Below are positions 63,348 through 64,000 of a stretch of DNA of 64,000 nt, one piece after another (position 1 is the stretch's first letter; every line of letters starts with the position of its first letter). Position numbers and translations under genes: made by a program. Origin of the DNA: Veillonella sp. 3310 (GTDB lineage Bacteria; Bacillota; Negativicutes; Veillonellales; Veillonellaceae); assembly GCF_003999875.1 (NCBI RefSeq), contig NZ_RQVJ01000007.1, positions 1 through 64,000 on the forward strand, in the 5' to 3' direction. Below the pieces are notes generated by a model. It saw nothing but the letters and a program-made list of their open reading frames with translations, searched no databases and was not told where the DNA came from.

Positions 63348-63974
63348 CTAGATATGCCACGCCATATGGTCCGTAAACTCGTTCGGTTCTAATGGCAATG
63401 CATGGCGCCGTGGTACATAAGATCCTTTGTCAAATCGATCTACCTTAGGACGCCGATAAATGATGTGATCTGGTTCCGTTTCAAAGATGATTACATTTCT
63501 AGGAACATCTCGTTTGATGACTAAGTTACAACCTATCTTTGAACCTGTTCCTACCGTTATATCCCCTAATACTTTGGTACCAGCACCAATAAGCACATCA
63601 TCTTCCACCGTAGGATGACGTTTTATCTTGCGCGAATCCATCCCACCAAGGGTCACACCGTGAAAGAGGGTCACATTATCTCCAACGATAGCTGTTTCAC
63701 CGATGACAACTCCCATCCCATGGTCAATGAACAAACCTTTGCCAATTTGCGCTCCTGGGTGAATTTCTATCCCTGTTACTCGCCGTGAGTGTAACGCCAC
63801 TCTTCGCGCCAAGGTAAACCAACCTTTTCGGTACAGGCGATGCGCAAAAAAGTGCCAAAACAAGGCTGTTATATGAGGATATGTCCAAACTACCATGAAC
63901 CAAGAGGTAGCCGCTGGATCAGATTGTAATACGCGCTGTATGTTATATCGAATGGAATTCCATACCTCTCTCAT
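63348..63974 (-). CDS. cysE: Serine O-acetyltransferase
   Basis: This 208-residue hexapeptide-repeat acetyltransferase makes O-acetylserine for cysteine synthesis. A short helical N-terminal part precedes left-handed beta-helix repeats (GIEIHPGAQIGKGLFIDHG, ETAIVGDNVTLFHGVTLGG). His residues in HPGA and DHGMG match the catalytic site. It is the short form, like the EpsC/CysE of Firmicutes. No cysK is in the window. Confidence 0.94.
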   Translation of the reverse strand: MREVWNSIRYNIQRVLQSDPAATSWFMVVWTYPHITALFWHFFAHRLYRKGWFTLARRVALHSRRVTGIEIHPGAQIGKGLFIDHGMGVVIGETAIVGDNVTLFHGVTLGGMDSRKIKRHPTVEDDVLIGAGTKVLGDITVGTGSKIGCNLVIKRDVPRNVIIFETEPDHIIYRRPKVDRFDKGSYVPRRHALPLEPNEFTDHMAWHI

Positions 63975-64000
63975 AAATACCTCCCTATACAGAGATAGCA

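Overview
The window reads as chromosome from a Veillonella-like diderm Firmicute (Negativicutes). It combines Firmicute-style expression signals (strong AGGAGG ribosome sites, a thrS T-box leader, class A RNase P RNA, an XRE regulator) with Gram-negative-type envelope genes: an MlaEFD lipid transporter whose MlaD carries a C-terminal beta-barrel, a TolC-type outer membrane protein and a TamB homologue. Anaerobic metabolism is prominent: NiFe hydrogenase, class I Fe-S fumarase, flavodiiron protein and flavodoxin. Base composition is AT-rich and even, and I saw no insertion sequence, prophage or CRISPR array. The genus assignment is inference.

Layout. 1-736: promoter and leader of an rRNA operon that runs leftward out of the window, an insulating terminator, then a non-coding block of degenerate ~83-91 bp tandem repeats and a long hairpin. 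737-5154: nitroreductase, a periplasmic SIMPL protein, a 52-residue small protein and thrS with its T-box. 5155-14364: a six-gene leftward operon mlaE-mlaF-mlaD-tolC-like-tamB-sigma factor. 14497-19269: a secreted S55-type protein, a secreted barrel-sandwich protein, an MreB-like protein and murA. 19440-24605: serS-transaldolase-glpX and greA-lysS. 24779-30618: an operon MOSC-moaA-galM-alcohol dehydrogenase, a xanthine permease and an unknown exported protein. 30828-38485: a superoxide-dismutase-fold protein lacking all four metal ligands, menG, sstT, a cation efflux protein, a dihydrolipoamide dehydrogenase-type enzyme and an M20 amidohydrolase. 38641-41947: a DUF3100 membrane pair, flavodoxin plus DUF3793, and an exported unknown. 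41957-49803: glnS, a 2-hydroxyacid dehydrogenase, an XRE regulator, two tandem YbjN-like paralogues, LysR-xpt and a flavodiiron protein. 50036-53934: NfeD/FloA membrane-domain genes, a DUF898-like membrane protein and fumarase. 54399-59087: a NiFe uptake hydrogenase operon. 59221-63974: a thioredoxin, rnpB, a Nif3-like protein, trmK, four tRNAs, a nitrilase-family amidase and cysE.

How it fits together. The mla-tolC-tamB operon puts lipid traffic, an outer membrane channel and an outer-membrane biogenesis/lipid bridge under one promoter, with a sigma factor as the last gene. The hydrogenase would feed electrons through its cytochrome b to a menaquinone pool (menG), and fumarase would supply fumarate as acceptor. 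Flavodiiron protein and flavodoxin fit oxygen and iron stress. Two promoters (SOD-like gene and DUF3793-flavodoxin) carry Fur-box-like sequences, suggesting an iron-limitation response. The most unusual single item is the SOD-fold pseudoenzyme at 30828-31460, which has a near-consensus Fur box immediately upstream.
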